From: Kitasatospora sp. SolWspMP-SS2h
GTDB taxonomy: Bacteria; Actinomycetota; Actinomycetes; Streptomycetales; Streptomycetaceae
NCBI RefSeq assembly: GCF_003259315.1
Contig: NZ_QLLT01000001.1
Coordinates: 248,001 to 312,000 of the forward strand
Length of the DNA stretch: 64,000 bases
Direction of reading: 5' to 3'
Below the pieces are notes generated by a model, which was not told the DNA's origin, ran no database searches, and was given only the letters and a program-made list of their open reading frames with translations. Positions 51,909 to 60,682 of this stretch are shown one piece after another. How positions within the stretch are numbered: position 1 is the stretch's first letter; every line of letters begins with the position of its first letter. The position numbers and the translations under genes were made by a program.

Positions 51909-52800
51909 TCAGCCGAGCAGTTCGGCCGACCGGGCGGTGTCGACGATGTGCGCCCGGCTCGGGAACACCTTCTCCGGCAGGACGCGGTGCACCTCCGGGT
52001 CGCGGGCGGCCACCAGGACGGGTACGTCGTGGGGGGTCGTGCGGGTCTCTCCTCGCGCGGTACGGGATGCGGGGCTGTCGGGTGCGGGTCGCTGCGGTTC
52101 GACGCGAGGGTTCGGCGCGGTGCTTCCCGGCGCACGTCGGGTCGCGGCCCGGTCGGTGCGGTCGGTGCGGTCGGTGCGGTGGCGACGGTCGAGCTGTCCG
52201 TCGGGCCGGGGCCGGTCCCCGGGTACCGAGGCCTCGTCCGAGGCTCCACCGCCCGCGCGGCGGCGGCGGTCGTCCCGCGCCGCCGCGCAGGTCCACGCGG
52301 GCGAGCCGTTCCAGCAGTTCGACCGCCCAGACCGGGCCCGTCCGCTCGTGCTCGGCGACGGCCGCGTCAATCGCCCGGGCCAGGACGGCGGCGCACCCGG
52401 AGAGCAGCCGATCGACCGGCTCGGCCGCCGCGGCGTCCGCGCTGATCGGCTTCTTCCGCCCGTCCGAGGGGTCGGGCGCGCTGTGGACCGGCCCGGCGGC
52501 CCTGAGCACCGCCGGGCTCTGCGCGACGGCCTGCGCGCTGACGTGCTCCGCCGTCGCGAGCCGGGCCGGCGTCGTCGGACCCTCCCGGGCCGCGCCCGCC
52601 GGCACCCCGGGCTGCGTCGGACCCGGCCCGGTCGCGTGCTGCCCGGACTCCGTCCGCAGCCGGGCCCGCGGGCGCTCGACCGTGTCGTTGAGGTGCTGCG
52701 CGGACGCCGCCCTTCTCGGGGCTCCGGCCTGTCCCTCCGTCGCAAATCCCCTTGGACGTCCCGGGGAACGGCTTGCTGCAATGGGAACGCCCCCGGCCAC
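51909..52800 (-). pseudogene. unrecognised gene split by an apparent frameshift
   Basis: Two adjacent frames show coding-like protein. From about 52800 to 52290 one frame reads a helical part with AAAAEPVDRLLSGCAAVLAR and ERTGPVWAVELLERLARVDL. From about 52260 to 51909 another frame reads GASDEASVPGDRPRPDGQ, a TDRTDRTDR repeat, and a plausible end HDVPVLVAARDPEVHRVLPE. The switch falls in GGCGGCGG-rich DNA near 52255-52290. The second part has no start codon of its own. Joined, it would be about 290 aa. It may be a true pseudogene or an assembly error in the GC-rich run. Family not recognised. Confidence 0.5.
52150..52187. repeat. 9-bp GGTCGGTGC repeat
   Basis: Three perfect copies plus a partial one, coding the TDR tripeptide repeat in the second part of the frameshifted gene. 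Confidence 0.8.
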
Positions 52801-52844
52801 GGCCGCCGCCGCACCGGCCCGGGCCGAACCTGGGGGACACCGCG

Positions 52845-53333
52845 ATGACCGGGATCAGGCTGCACCTGTCGGTGCGCGACCTCGCCGAGGCCGACCTGCC
52901 GTCCTGCGGCTGGGCCGGTTCGCCCAGGCACGTGCGCGAGCTGGTCCGGCAGCTCCGCCGGGCCGGGGCGGGCGAGGTCGACTACCTGGCGGTGTGCACG
53001 CCGGTGGGGCTGCCGGTGGCGGTCGGCGGCGTCGACTACGCGGTCGCGCCCGGGGCGGGCACGCTCTGGCAGTTGGGCGTCCACCCGGCCCTGCGGTCCT
53101 GCGGGATCGGCACGCTGCTGATCCGCTCCGCCGAGCAGCGGATCGTCGCGCGCGGCCTGGCCCGGGCCGAGCTCGGCGTCGAGCAGTCCGACCCGCGCGC
53201 CCGCGCCCTGTACGAGCGCCTCGGCTACCGCGCCTTCGGCCGCGCCCCCGACTCCTGGGAGGTGGAGGACGCGGACGACACCCTGCGCCGCCACGAGACG
53301 GTCTGCACCCTGATGCGCAAGTCCCTCGCCTGA
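52845..53333 (+). CDS. GNAT-family N-acetyltransferase
   Basis: 162-aa GNAT enzyme. Acetyl-CoA-binding motif A: LWQLGVHPALRSCGIGTLLI (about 77-96), then GVEQSDPRARALYERLGYRA at motif B. ATG at 52845 after GGGGGAC. It starts 45 bp from the opposite start of the frameshifted gene. Substrate unknown. Confidence 0.87.
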   Translation: MTGIRLHLSVRDLAEADLPSCGWAGSPRHVRELVRQLRRAGAGEVDYLAVCTPVGLPVAVGGVDYAVAPGAGTLWQLGVHPALRSCGIGTLLIRSAEQRIVARGLARAELGVEQSDPRARALYERLGYRAFGRAPDSWEVEDADDTLRRHETVCTLMRKSLA

Positions 53334-53407
53334 CGCCGCGCCCGGCGGCGTTCACCACCGGCGCGAGGCCGCCTCCCGCCGGCGGGCAGACGGCGGCCGG
53401 TCGGCGG

Positions 53408-54175
53408 TCAGTCGGTGGTGGGGGCGGTCAGGTCGAGGGTGAAGCTGAAGCGGTCGCCGCGGTAGAGGGTGCGGACGAGTTCCAGCGGGCGGTCGGCGGC
53501 GTCGCGGCTGCGGCGGTTCAGCAGGAGCATCGGGAGGGCGGGCGGGGTGCCGATCAGGAGGGCCTCGCGCGGGGTGGCGAGGACGGTCTCGATGCGTTCC
53601 TCGGCTCCGGCGAGGTGGACGCCGCGTTCGCGCAGGTAGCCGTAGAGCGAGCCGGCGGGGTCGAACTCGGCGGCCAGCCGCGGGACGCGGGCCACCGGCA
53701 GGTAGGTGGACTCCAGGCCGACGCGCTCCTCGTCGGCGCGCAGCACGCGTTCGAGGTGCCAGAGCGGTTCGCCCGCGGGGACGGCGAGGCGGTCGGCCGT
53801 CGCGGGGTCGGCGGGCCGGCGGTCCAGGGCGATCAGGGTGCGGCCGGGGCGCAGGCCCTGGCGGGTGACCCCCTCGGTGTAGCTGGCCAGCGACAGCGGC
53901 TGTTCGATCTTGGCGCCGGCCACCACGGTGCCGCGGCCCTGGCGGCGCAGGCGACCCTCGATCAGCAGGTCGCGCAGGGCCTGGCGGACGGTGGCCCGGG
54001 CGACGCCGTACCGCTCGGCCAGGCCGGCTTCGGTGGGGAGCCGTCCGCCGGGGCCCAACTCCTCGATCAGCTCTTCGAGTTCGGTCTTGACCAGGTAGTA
54101 CTTGGGCACCCGGCCGTGCTCGGGGACGCCGGACCGGGCGGGGGCGAGGGGGGCGCGGGAGGGGCCGTGGTTCAC
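53408..54175 (-). CDS. GntR/HutC-family regulator, DasR-like
   Basis: 255-aa GntR regulator with a UTRA effector domain. DNA-binding part VPKYYLVKTELEELIEELGP and RYGVARATVRQALRDLLIEG (about 20-85); UTRA part with SLASYTEGVTRQGLRPGRTL, VGLESTYLPVARVPRLA and LELVRTLYRGDRFSFTLDL. It aligns by eye with DasR over its length but is a divergent paralogue. UTRA domains bind small sugars or amino acids. GTG at 54175. Divergent from the secreted phosphodiesterase gene, with a possible operator at 54271-54283. Confidence 0.9.
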   Translation of the reverse strand: MNHGPSRAPLAPARSGVPEHGRVPKYYLVKTELEELIEELGPGGRLPTEAGLAERYGVARATVRQALRDLLIEGRLRRQGRGTVVAGAKIEQPLSLASYTEGVTRQGLRPGRTLIALDRRPADPATADRLAVPAGEPLWHLERVLRADEERVGLESTYLPVARVPRLAAEFDPAGSLYGYLRERGVHLAGAEERIETVLATPREALLIGTPPALPMLLLNRRSRDAADRPLELVRTLYRGDRFSFTLDLTAPTTD

Positions 54176-54270
54176 CGGCCCAGGGTAGCGAGCGCCCCTC
54201 CCCCACTCCCGGTCCGCCCTCGGTCCGCCATCGGTCCGCCCTCGACCCGGACGTCTACGGAGCATAACGA

Positions 54271-54283
54271 ACCGATAACCGGT
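54271..54283. promoter_or_regulatory. possible GntR operator
   Basis: ACCG-ATAAC-CGGT is a short inverted repeat in the AT-richer centre of the 231-bp divergent spacer between the GntR gene and the phosphodiesterase gene. Position fits a shared operator; arms are short, so confidence is modest. Confidence 0.4.
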
Positions 54284-54406
54284 CTGTACTGAATTTCGGC
54301 GCTTGTTCATACAACCGTGGATTCGGCGCGGGTTCGCGCTCGCCCGCCCGGCCCATCCTCGGTGCCGGTGCAACCGCACCGTGTCGCTTTCCCGTTGGGA
54401 GCCCCC

Positions 54407-55924
54407 GTGCGCAACTCCCGTTCCACCATGGCCCTCTCCCTCTCCGCGGCGGCCGTCGTCGCGGCCGCGCTGGTCCCGCTGGGCGGCTCGTCCGCCGTGG
54501 CCGCCACCGGCGCGTACAACGGTCTGCCGAACGGCAGCAAGCAGGCCAAGACGCTGGTCATCGGCATCGACGGCACCCGGTACGACAAGCTGCTCACGGC
54601 GGACGCGCCGAACCTGAAGGCGCTGATCGCCTCCGGCACCACGGCGACGTCCGACCTGTACGCGAACCCGCTGGCGCCGACCCTCTCCGGGCCGGGCTGG
54701 TCGACCATCGCGACCGGTGTGTGGCCGGACAAGCACAAGGTGATGGACAACGACTTCACCGGTTCGCGCTTCGACCTGTACCCGGACTACACGAGCCGAC
54801 TGGAGAACGCCGCCCCGGCCGCCTCGACGCTGGTGGTCGGCTCCTGGAACCCGATCGCGACCACCGTCTTCAGCGGCAGGGCCGACCTGCGGATCTCCGA
54901 GAGCGAGAACGACGCGAAGGCCGCCGCGGACACCGCCGACTACCTGGCGCACGGCAACCCGGACTCGGTGTTCCTGCACCTGGACGAGGTGGACGAGGCC
55001 GGGCACTCGTACGGCGGCGCGTCCAGCCAGTACCTGGCGGCGATCCACGACGCGGACACCCGGGTCGGGCAGGTGCTGGCGGGCCTCAGGTCCCGTGCCA
55101 CCTACGGCGCGGAGGACTGGCTGGTGGTGGTCACCACCGACCACGGCCACACCGACGCGGGCGGCCACGGCGGCAACTCGGCGAACGAGCGGCAGACCTG
55201 GATGGTCCTCAACGGCCGGGGCCACGCGGCCGGCGCGCACCGCTACGACGTCAAGCCGGTGGACATCGCGCCGACCGTGCTCAAGCACGAGGGCGTGCCG
55301 GTCGACCCGGCCTGGGGCCTGGACGGCAAGCCGGTGGACGAGATCGTGCCGGACGAGTTCGACGCGCTGCGGCCGAGCCTGCAGACCCGGGTCGACGAGA
55401 GCGGCATCGGCGCGACGGTCAAGGGCTTCACCCACACCCCGCCGGCCGGCTGGTCGATCGACAACGCGCGGATGCCGTCCGGCGGCGTCACCGAGTGGCG
55501 CGGCTGGGCGTTCGCCACCGACGAGTTCTGGACGGCGGCGCAGCTCGGCCAGAGCCGGGAGACCAACGTCCGGGCCCGCAACGTGTTCGCGGTCGCGGAC
55601 TCCGACGAGTGGGACGACAAGTCGCACGGCACCGGCCAGTTCGACTCGACGCTGGTCAGCCCGGCCTACTCGGTGGCCGGCCGCACGCGCGGCACGCTGT
55701 CCTTCGCCACCGACTACAAGGTCGACGGCCCGCAGACCGGCGACGTGTACGTCTCGTTCGACGGCGGCGCCGCGCAGCTGGTGAAGTCCTACCGGGCGGA
55801 CCTGAACACCGTCGAGCACCTGGACGTGACCGTCCCGGCGGGTGCGTCGACGGCCCGGTTCCAGTTCCGCTACACGGGCACCAACTCGGCGTTCTGGACG
55901 GTCGACCAGGTCGTCTTCGGCTGA
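54407..55924 (+). CDS. secreted alkaline-phosphatase-superfamily phosphodiesterase/pyrophosphatase
   Basis: 505-aa exported metalloenzyme of the nucleotide pyrophosphatase/phosphodiesterase group. Signal peptide about 1-32 (MALSLSAAAVVAAALVPLGG). Two-zinc site: IGIDGTRYDKL with Asp, nucleophile Thr/Ser region APTLSGPGWSTIATGVWPD, HLDEVDEAGHSYGG, VVVTTDHGHTDAGGHGG. The last 160 residues (STLVSPAYSVAGRTRGTLSF to the end) form a beta-sandwich module. GTG at 54407 with GGGAG upstream. Cleaves phosphodiester or pyrophosphate bonds outside the cell; control by the adjacent GntR is likely. Confidence 0.9.
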   Translation: MRNSRSTMALSLSAAAVVAAALVPLGGSSAVAATGAYNGLPNGSKQAKTLVIGIDGTRYDKLLTADAPNLKALIASGTTATSDLYANPLAPTLSGPGWSTIATGVWPDKHKVMDNDFTGSRFDLYPDYTSRLENAAPAASTLVVGSWNPIATTVFSGRADLRISESENDAKAAADTADYLAHGNPDSVFLHLDEVDEAGHSYGGASSQYLAAIHDADTRVGQVLAGLRSRATYGAEDWLVVVTTDHGHTDAGGHGGNSANERQTWMVLNGRGHAAGAHRYDVKPVDIAPTVLKHEGVPVDPAWGLDGKPVDEIVPDEFDALRPSLQTRVDESGIGATVKGFTHTPPAGWSIDNARMPSGGVTEWRGWAFATDEFWTAAQLGQSRETNVRARNVFAVADSDEWDDKSHGTGQFDSTLVSPAYSVAGRTRGTLSFATDYKVDGPQTGDVYVSFDGGAAQLVKSYRADLNTVEHLDVTVPAGASTARFQFRYTGTNSAFWTVDQVVFG

Positions 55925-55973
55925 TGCCGCGCCCGGTCCGGGGCGGGCCGCGCCCGGCGCGCCCCGGACCGGT

Positions 55974-57146
55974 TCAGCGGGTCTTGAGCACCACGCCGAC
56001 GGCGAAGGCGATCTGCTCGCCCGTCAGGTCGGCGCGGGCGGTCAGCCGCAGCCGCGGGACGCCGTCGGGGACGGACGGCGGGCGGAAGCAGCCGACGGCC
56101 AGGCCCTCCGCGCGGCAGGCGGCGGCCCAGCGCACGGCGTGCTCGGGGTCCTCGGCGCGGACGGAGACCACGGCGCCGTCGGGGGCGGAGGCGTGCAGGC
56201 CGGACTCGGTGAGCCGGTCGGCGAGTTCGCGGGCCACCCGGAGGGCGTCGGCGGCCCGGCCGGGTTCGGCGCGCAGCAGGCGCAGGGCGCCGAGGGCGGC
56301 GCCGACGGCGGCGGGGGCCAGGCCGGTGTCGAAGATGAAGGTGCGGGCGGCGGAGACCAGGTGGCGGACGACCCGTTCGGGGCCGAGGACGACGCCGCCC
56401 TGGGCGCCGAGGGACTTGGAGAGCGTCGCGGTGGCGACCACGTCGGGCTGTCCGGCGATGCCGGCGGCGGCTCCGGCGCCCGCGCCGCCGGGGCCCAGCA
56501 CGCCCAGGCCGTGCGCGTCGTCGACGACCAGGGCCGCGCCGGACTCCCGGGCCGCGGCGAGGTGTCCGGCGAGCGGGGCGGCGTTGCCGTCGACCGAGAA
56601 CACCGAGTCGGTGACCACCAGGGCGCGGGGTTCGGCCCGCCCGGCGAGGGCGGCCCGGACCGCGCCGGGGTCGCAGTGCGCGGCGCGGACGGTGCGGCCC
56701 CTGGCGAGGCGGCAGCCGTCGATCAGCGAGGCGTGGTTGCGGGCGTCGGAGACGATCAGGGTGTCCGGCCCGGCGAGCGCGGTGAGCACGGCGAGGTTGG
56801 CGGTGTAGCCGGAGGAGAACACCAGCGCGGCCTCGTACCCGCAGAACTCGGCGAGTTCGCGCTCCAGCTCGGTGTGCGCCTCGGTGGTCCCGGTGACCAG
56901 CCGGGAGCCGGTCGCCCCGCCGCCCCAGCGCACGGCGGCCTCGGCGGCGGCCGCGGTGACGGCCGGGTGCCTGGTCAGCCCGAGGTAGTCGTTGGACGCC
57001 AGGTCGAGCACCGGGTCCTCGGCCGGCCGACTGCGCAGCCGCCTGGTCAGCCCGGCCTCCGCACGGGCGGCCGCGGCCTCGTCCAGCCAGTCGAACACCC
57101 GCTCCGGCGCCGCACCCACGTCCCCGACCTGCCCGTCTCCCGCCAT
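55974..57146 (-). CDS. bioF: 8-amino-7-oxononanoate synthase-like PLP enzyme
   Basis: 390-aa alpha-oxoamine synthase, PLP-dependent condensation of an amino acid with acyl-CoA; closest by eye to BioF of biotin synthesis. LDLASNDYLGLTRHPAVTAA, GGGATGSRLVTGTTEAHTEL, DARNHASLIDGCRLARG, VVDDAHGLGVLG and PLP Lys in TATLSKSLGAQGG (about residue 225). ATG at 57146 is preferred over ATG at 57215. No bioA, bioB or bioD neighbours, so another oxoamine product is possible. Confidence 0.85.
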   Translation of the reverse strand: MAGDGQVGDVGAAPERVFDWLDEAAAARAEAGLTRRLRSRPAEDPVLDLASNDYLGLTRHPAVTAAAAEAAVRWGGGATGSRLVTGTTEAHTELERELAEFCGYEAALVFSSGYTANLAVLTALAGPDTLIVSDARNHASLIDGCRLARGRTVRAAHCDPGAVRAALAGRAEPRALVVTDSVFSVDGNAAPLAGHLAAARESGAALVVDDAHGLGVLGPGGAGAGAAAGIAGQPDVVATATLSKSLGAQGGVVLGPERVVRHLVSAARTFIFDTGLAPAAVGAALGALRLLRAEPGRAADALRVARELADRLTESGLHASAPDGAVVSVRAEDPEHAVRWAAACRAEGLAVGCFRPPSVPDGVPRLRLTARADLTGEQIAFAVGVVLKTR

Positions 57147-57277
57147 GCCCGGCACTCTGTCACCCGGCGGCGGGCCGGAGCAACGCGCGCCGCCCCGATG
57201 TGCGGTGTCCCACACTCCGGGGCGGCGGACCTGGCGGGCCCGGTGGACCTGGCGGGCCTAACGGGTCTGGCGGGGGG

Positions 57278-57502
57278 TCAGTTGCGGTAGCGGAACAGGA
57301 TGCGGCCCCTGGTCAGGTCGTACGGGCTGAGTTCGACCAGGACGCGGTCGAACGGGAGGATCTTGATGTAGTTCTTGCGGATCTTTCCGCTGATGTGGGC
57401 GAGCACGTGGTGGCCGTTCTGCAGTTCCACCTTGAAGGTGGCGTTGCGCAGACACTCGAGGACGGTGCCTTCGAGCTCCAGGCCCTTGGCGACGCGTGGC
57501 AA
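57278..57502 (-). CDS. infA: translation initiation factor IF-1, stand-alone copy with TTG start
   Basis: 74-aa S1/OB-fold protein that binds the ribosomal A site during initiation. Core block [40 protein letters not shown] and [16 protein letters not shown] are diagnostic. The only start that gives a normal IF-1 length is TTG at 57502 ([15 protein letters not shown]); no ATG or GTG is near and the ribosome binding site is weak. It is not in a ribosomal-protein operon, so it is likely a second infA. Confidence 0.93.
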   Translation of the reverse strand: MPRVAKGLELEGTVLECLRNATFKVELQNGHHVLAHISGKIRKNYIKILPFDRVLVELSPYDLTRGRILFRYRN

Positions 57503-57570
57503 GGGATCTCGATTCTCTGGTGGGGTTCCGACGGGGTGGTGCGGGTCGATCGGGGGTGGATCGGACGTGA

Positions 57571-58329
57571 TCAGGGGTGGATCAGGTGCAGGACCTGGCC
57601 GGTCCGTTCGGCGCCGAAGCTCTCGGCGAGGGTGGTGGCGCCGGTGCGGGACTGGTCGACCTCGGCCCAGGCGGCGGGGACTCCCGCCCGGTGCAGGGTG
57701 TGCAGGGCGTGGGCGAGCAGGGAGCGGCCGAGGCCGTGCCGCCGGTCGGCGGCGCGGACCGCGAGCAGGCCGATCCGGGCGGGGCCGCGACCGCGGACCA
57801 CCCGGACCAGCCCGGCGTACCGGCCCCGGTGGACGGCGACGGCGTAGAGGGAGGGATCGATGAGAGTGTCCCCCGGAGGGCCGGGTCGAACCTCGGCGGG
57901 CATGGTGTGCCAGCCGGGCCCGGCCTCGACCTCGGCCCGGATCTCCCGGTCCAGCGCCCGCAGCTCGGCCTCGTCGGCCGCCCCGGCGGGCAGGATCGTG
58001 ACGCCCGGGGCGGGGCGGGGGGTCTCGGCGGCGACGGCGGTGGAGAGCAGGTACTCCCACTCCCGTCGTTCGGGGACGAAACCGGCCCGCTCCCAGCGGG
58101 CGGCCAGGCCGGTGTCGTCGTCCCCCGGCACCAGGGTGCGGAGCGGGGCGGGCAGGGCGGTGAGCATCGCCCCGGCGAGCGGCTGGAAGGCCGCGTCGTC
58201 CCAGACGTCGATGCTGATGTAGCGGAGGTCGTGGCGGCGCGAGGAGACGTCGCCGTGGCCGACGACCACGTCGTCGGCCAGGGCCTGCCACTGGGTCTCG
58301 TCGACCCGGGTGATCTGCACGGTGTTCAT
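57571..58329 (-). CDS. GNAT-family N-acetyltransferase
   Basis: 252-aa protein with an N-terminal region of unclear fold and a GNAT domain in the second half ([32 protein letters not shown] at about 183-214, containing the acetyl-CoA loop R-x-x-G-x-G). [20 protein letters not shown] ends the fold. ATG at 58329. It lies 68 bp before the infA start on the same strand and may be co-transcribed. Substrate unknown. Confidence 0.87.
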   Translation of the reverse strand: MNTVQITRVDETQWQALADDVVVGHGDVSSRRHDLRYISIDVWDDAAFQPLAGAMLTALPAPLRTLVPGDDDTGLAARWERAGFVPERREWEYLLSTAVAAETPRPAPGVTILPAGAADEAELRALDREIRAEVEAGPGWHTMPAEVRPGPPGDTLIDPSLYAVAVHRGRYAGLVRVVRGRGPARIGLLAVRAADRRHGLGRSLLAHALHTLHRAGVPAAWAEVDQSRTGATTLAESFGAERTGQVLHLIHP

Positions 58330-58547
58330 GGCTTTCGCCTTTCGGGAGTGCCTGCGTTGTCACGCGAGCGCTCCCGACGACACCTGTGTCAGTCGTTGCA
58401 CCGTGGGGAAAGGGGGAGCACCCGCCTCGATCCAGCTCTCATCGGGAACTCACCTCCTCGCTTCCGGTCACGGTGATCCGAACAGTAGCAACCTCCCGCC
58501 GCCCGTCCAACCGATTTGTTTTCCGGTTCGCTCGGCCCCGGCCCGAA

Positions 58548-58904
58548 CTACCCGACGGAGAGCACGAGGGCCGCGGCCGCAGCGGCCAGCAGCACGAGGT
58601 TGAGGCCGATCCGGCGGTCGCCGCCGGTGAGGTGGACCGGGATCGCGCCGATCTGGAGCAGCAGCAGACCGGCCGCCGCGGCCGGGGCGAGCCAGGTGGC
58701 GGCGCCGGTCAGCGGCGGGAGCAGCAGGCCCGCGGCACCGAGGAGTTCGAGCACGCCGAGGGTGCGCAGGACGGGGAGCGGGACGCGGTCGACCCAGGCC
58801 ATCATCGGGCGGAGCCGGTCGGGGCTGCGGACCGCCTTCAGCGCGCCCCCGTAGAGGTAGAGGAGGGCGAGCGGGCCCGCGACGATCCAGTAGGCGAGTT
58901 CCAT
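58548..58904 (-). CDS. DoxX-family membrane protein
   Basis: 118-aa four-helix membrane protein: LAYWIVAGPLALLYLYGGAL, VLRTLGVLELLGAAGLLLPP, GAATWLAPAAAAGLLLLQIG, LNLVLLAAAAAALVLSVG. DoxX-like proteins are linked to quinone or redox homeostasis. ATG at 58904. Divergent from the LysR gene at 59053 with a LysR-type box between, so it is the probable target. Confidence 0.85.
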   Translation of the reverse strand: MELAYWIVAGPLALLYLYGGALKAVRSPDRLRPMMAWVDRVPLPVLRTLGVLELLGAAGLLLPPLTGAATWLAPAAAAGLLLLQIGAIPVHLTGGDRRIGLNLVLLAAAAAALVLSVG

Positions 58905-59027
58905 GGTTCCCGTTCGGACGTGGCCGCCGCTGGGCGGGGCCGGTCGGTGACGGCGGCCGGGTCGGCCGCGTCCCCGTCCACCCCACCGCCGGGGGCGGGC
59001 GCCGTCCAGGACCCGTTCCGGGCTGCC

Positions 59028-59044
59028 GATACCGGCTGGGTATC
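59028..59044. promoter_or_regulatory. 17-bp LysR-type dyad
   Basis: GATACC-GGCTG-GGTATC has perfect 6-bp arms and contains T-N11-A. It ends 9 bp before the LysR start codon in the divergent DoxX/LysR spacer. Confidence 0.7.
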
Positions 59045-59052
59045 GTCGCAGC

Positions 59053-59904
59053 GTGGAGCTACGAACCCTGCGGTACTTCGTCGCGGTCGCCGAGGAACTG
59101 CACTTCGGCCGGGCCGCCCGCCGCCTGCACCTCAGCCAGCCGCCGCTGAGCCGGGCCGTCAAGCAGCTGGAGGCCGACCTCGGCGCGCTGCTGTTCGTCC
59201 GCTCGCCGGCCGGGGTCGCGCTCACCCCGGCGGGCGCGGTGCTGCTGGCGGAGGCGCGGACGCTGCTCGCCCGCGCCGACCGGGTCCGGGTGCGGGTGGC
59301 TGCGGCGGCCGGGAGCGCGGGCATCGCCGTCGGCATCCTGGGCGACGGCACCGACCCCGGCGTGTTCCGGTCGGCGGCCGCCTACCGCCGCCGCCACCCC
59401 AGCGCGGACGTCCGGGTCCGGGAGACCGACCTGACCGACCCGACCTGCGGGCTGCGCGCCGGGCTGGTCGACGTCGCGCTCACCCGGGCGCCGTTCGACG
59501 AGACCGGCCTGGCGGTGCGCACGCTGCGGTCCGACCCGGTCGGCGCGGTGCTGCGGGCGGACGACCCGCTGGCCCGCCGCGGGCGGCTGCGGCTGGCCGA
59601 GTTGGCCGACCGCCGCTGGTTCCGCTTCCCGCCGGGCACCGATCCGCACTGGCAGGCGTACTGGCACGGCGGCGTCCCGCGCGAGGGGCCGGTGGTGCGC
59701 GGCGTCCAGGAGTGCCTCCAGGCGGTGCTCTGGAACGGCACGGTCGGGCTGGCGCCGCTCGGGCACGAGCTCCCCGCCGAGCTGGCGGTGGTGCCGGTGG
59801 TGGACCTGGCGCCGAGCCGGGTGGTGGTGGCGTGGAACGAGCACGGGGCCTACCCGCTGGTCCGCTCCTTCGTCGAGACGGCGACGGCCGCCTACCGCGA
59901 CTGA
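59053..59904 (+). CDS. LysR-family transcriptional regulator
   Basis: 283 aa. Helix-turn-helix MELRTLRYFVAVAEELHFGR and LHLSQPPLSRAVKQLEADLG (1-45), then a LysR substrate domain (DPTCGLRAGLVDVALTRAPF, ECLQAVLWNGTVGLAPLGHE). GTG start at 59053. Divergent from the DoxX gene; the 17-bp dyad upstream suggests autoregulation and control of doxX. Confidence 0.92.
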   Translation: MELRTLRYFVAVAEELHFGRAARRLHLSQPPLSRAVKQLEADLGALLFVRSPAGVALTPAGAVLLAEARTLLARADRVRVRVAAAAGSAGIAVGILGDGTDPGVFRSAAAYRRRHPSADVRVRETDLTDPTCGLRAGLVDVALTRAPFDETGLAVRTLRSDPVGAVLRADDPLARRGRLRLAELADRRWFRFPPGTDPHWQAYWHGGVPREGPVVRGVQECLQAVLWNGTVGLAPLGHELPAELAVVPVVDLAPSRVVVAWNEHGAYPLVRSFVETATAAYRD

Positions 59905-59960
59905 CGCCGACCGACCGCCGGACCGGCGGGGGCGGGGGTGCGTGGACGGGGCGCGGGGGC

Positions 59961-60479
59961 TCAGCAGGCGCAGGAGAGGCCGGAGCGCGGGGCGGTCAGG
60001 TCGTCGACGGGGCGCTGCTCGGTGCCGGCGGCGGTGTCGTACGCGAAGCCCTCGCGGACCCAGTACTCGAAGCCGCCGAGCATCTCCTTGACGGGGTGGC
60101 CGAGCCGGGCGAAGGCCAGCGCCGCGCGGGTGGCGCCGTTGCAGCCGGGGCCCCAGCAGTAGGTGACCACGGTCAGCGCCGGGTCGATCGTCCCCAGCGC
60201 CAGATCGGCGATCCGCGCGGTGGGCAGGTGGACGGCGCCGGGGAGGTGCCCCTGGTCCCAGGCGGCCTTGCTGCGGGTGTCGACCACCACGATGCCGGGC
60301 ACCCCGGCGGCGAGGTCGGCGTGCACGTCGGAGACGTCCGCCTCGAAGGCGAGCCGGGCGGCGTAGTGGGCGGCGGCCTCGGCCGGGGCGGCGGCGGGGA
60401 CGCTCAGGACGGCGCTGCCCGGGACGGCGTCGTTCGGGGCGGCGCTGGTGCTCTCACGGGTGCTCTCGGCGACGGACAC
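59961..60479 (-). CDS. rhodanese-domain sulfurtransferase
   Basis: 172-aa single-domain rhodanese with a 45-residue Ala/Ser-rich N-terminus. Core: VVVDTRSKAAWDQGHLPGAV, then the active-site loop VVTYCWGPGCNGATRAAL in which the first Cys is the expected sulfur carrier, and EMLGGFEYWVREGFAYD. It ends in CAC, which may bind metal. GTG at 60479 with AAGAGG upstream. Sulfur acceptor unknown. Confidence 0.9.
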   Translation of the reverse strand: MSVAESTRESTSAAPNDAVPGSAVLSVPAAAPAEAAAHYAARLAFEADVSDVHADLAAGVPGIVVVDTRSKAAWDQGHLPGAVHLPTARIADLALGTIDPALTVVTYCWGPGCNGATRAALAFARLGHPVKEMLGGFEYWVREGFAYDTAAGTEQRPVDDLTAPRSGLSCAC

Positions 60480-60682
60480 GGGGGCCTCTTCCTGGCGGGA
60501 CGCGATGGTGGGACGGGGCCGTACCGGGTGCGGGTGCGGGTGGTACCGGTCGGCGACGGCTCCATCTTCGGGTCCCTCGCGATCGCTCCACGAGTGGCGT
60601 GAGCGCCTGTGACCGTCAAGATCCCGCCAGCGCCCGCCCCGCCCTTTCGCGCCCGCGCCCGCGCCTCTCGCACCCCGCCCCC

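Noticed and set aside
51815..52249. 144-codon minus frame inside the frameshifted gene
   Set aside because: Shadow composition and overlaps the end of the methyltransferase gene antisense.
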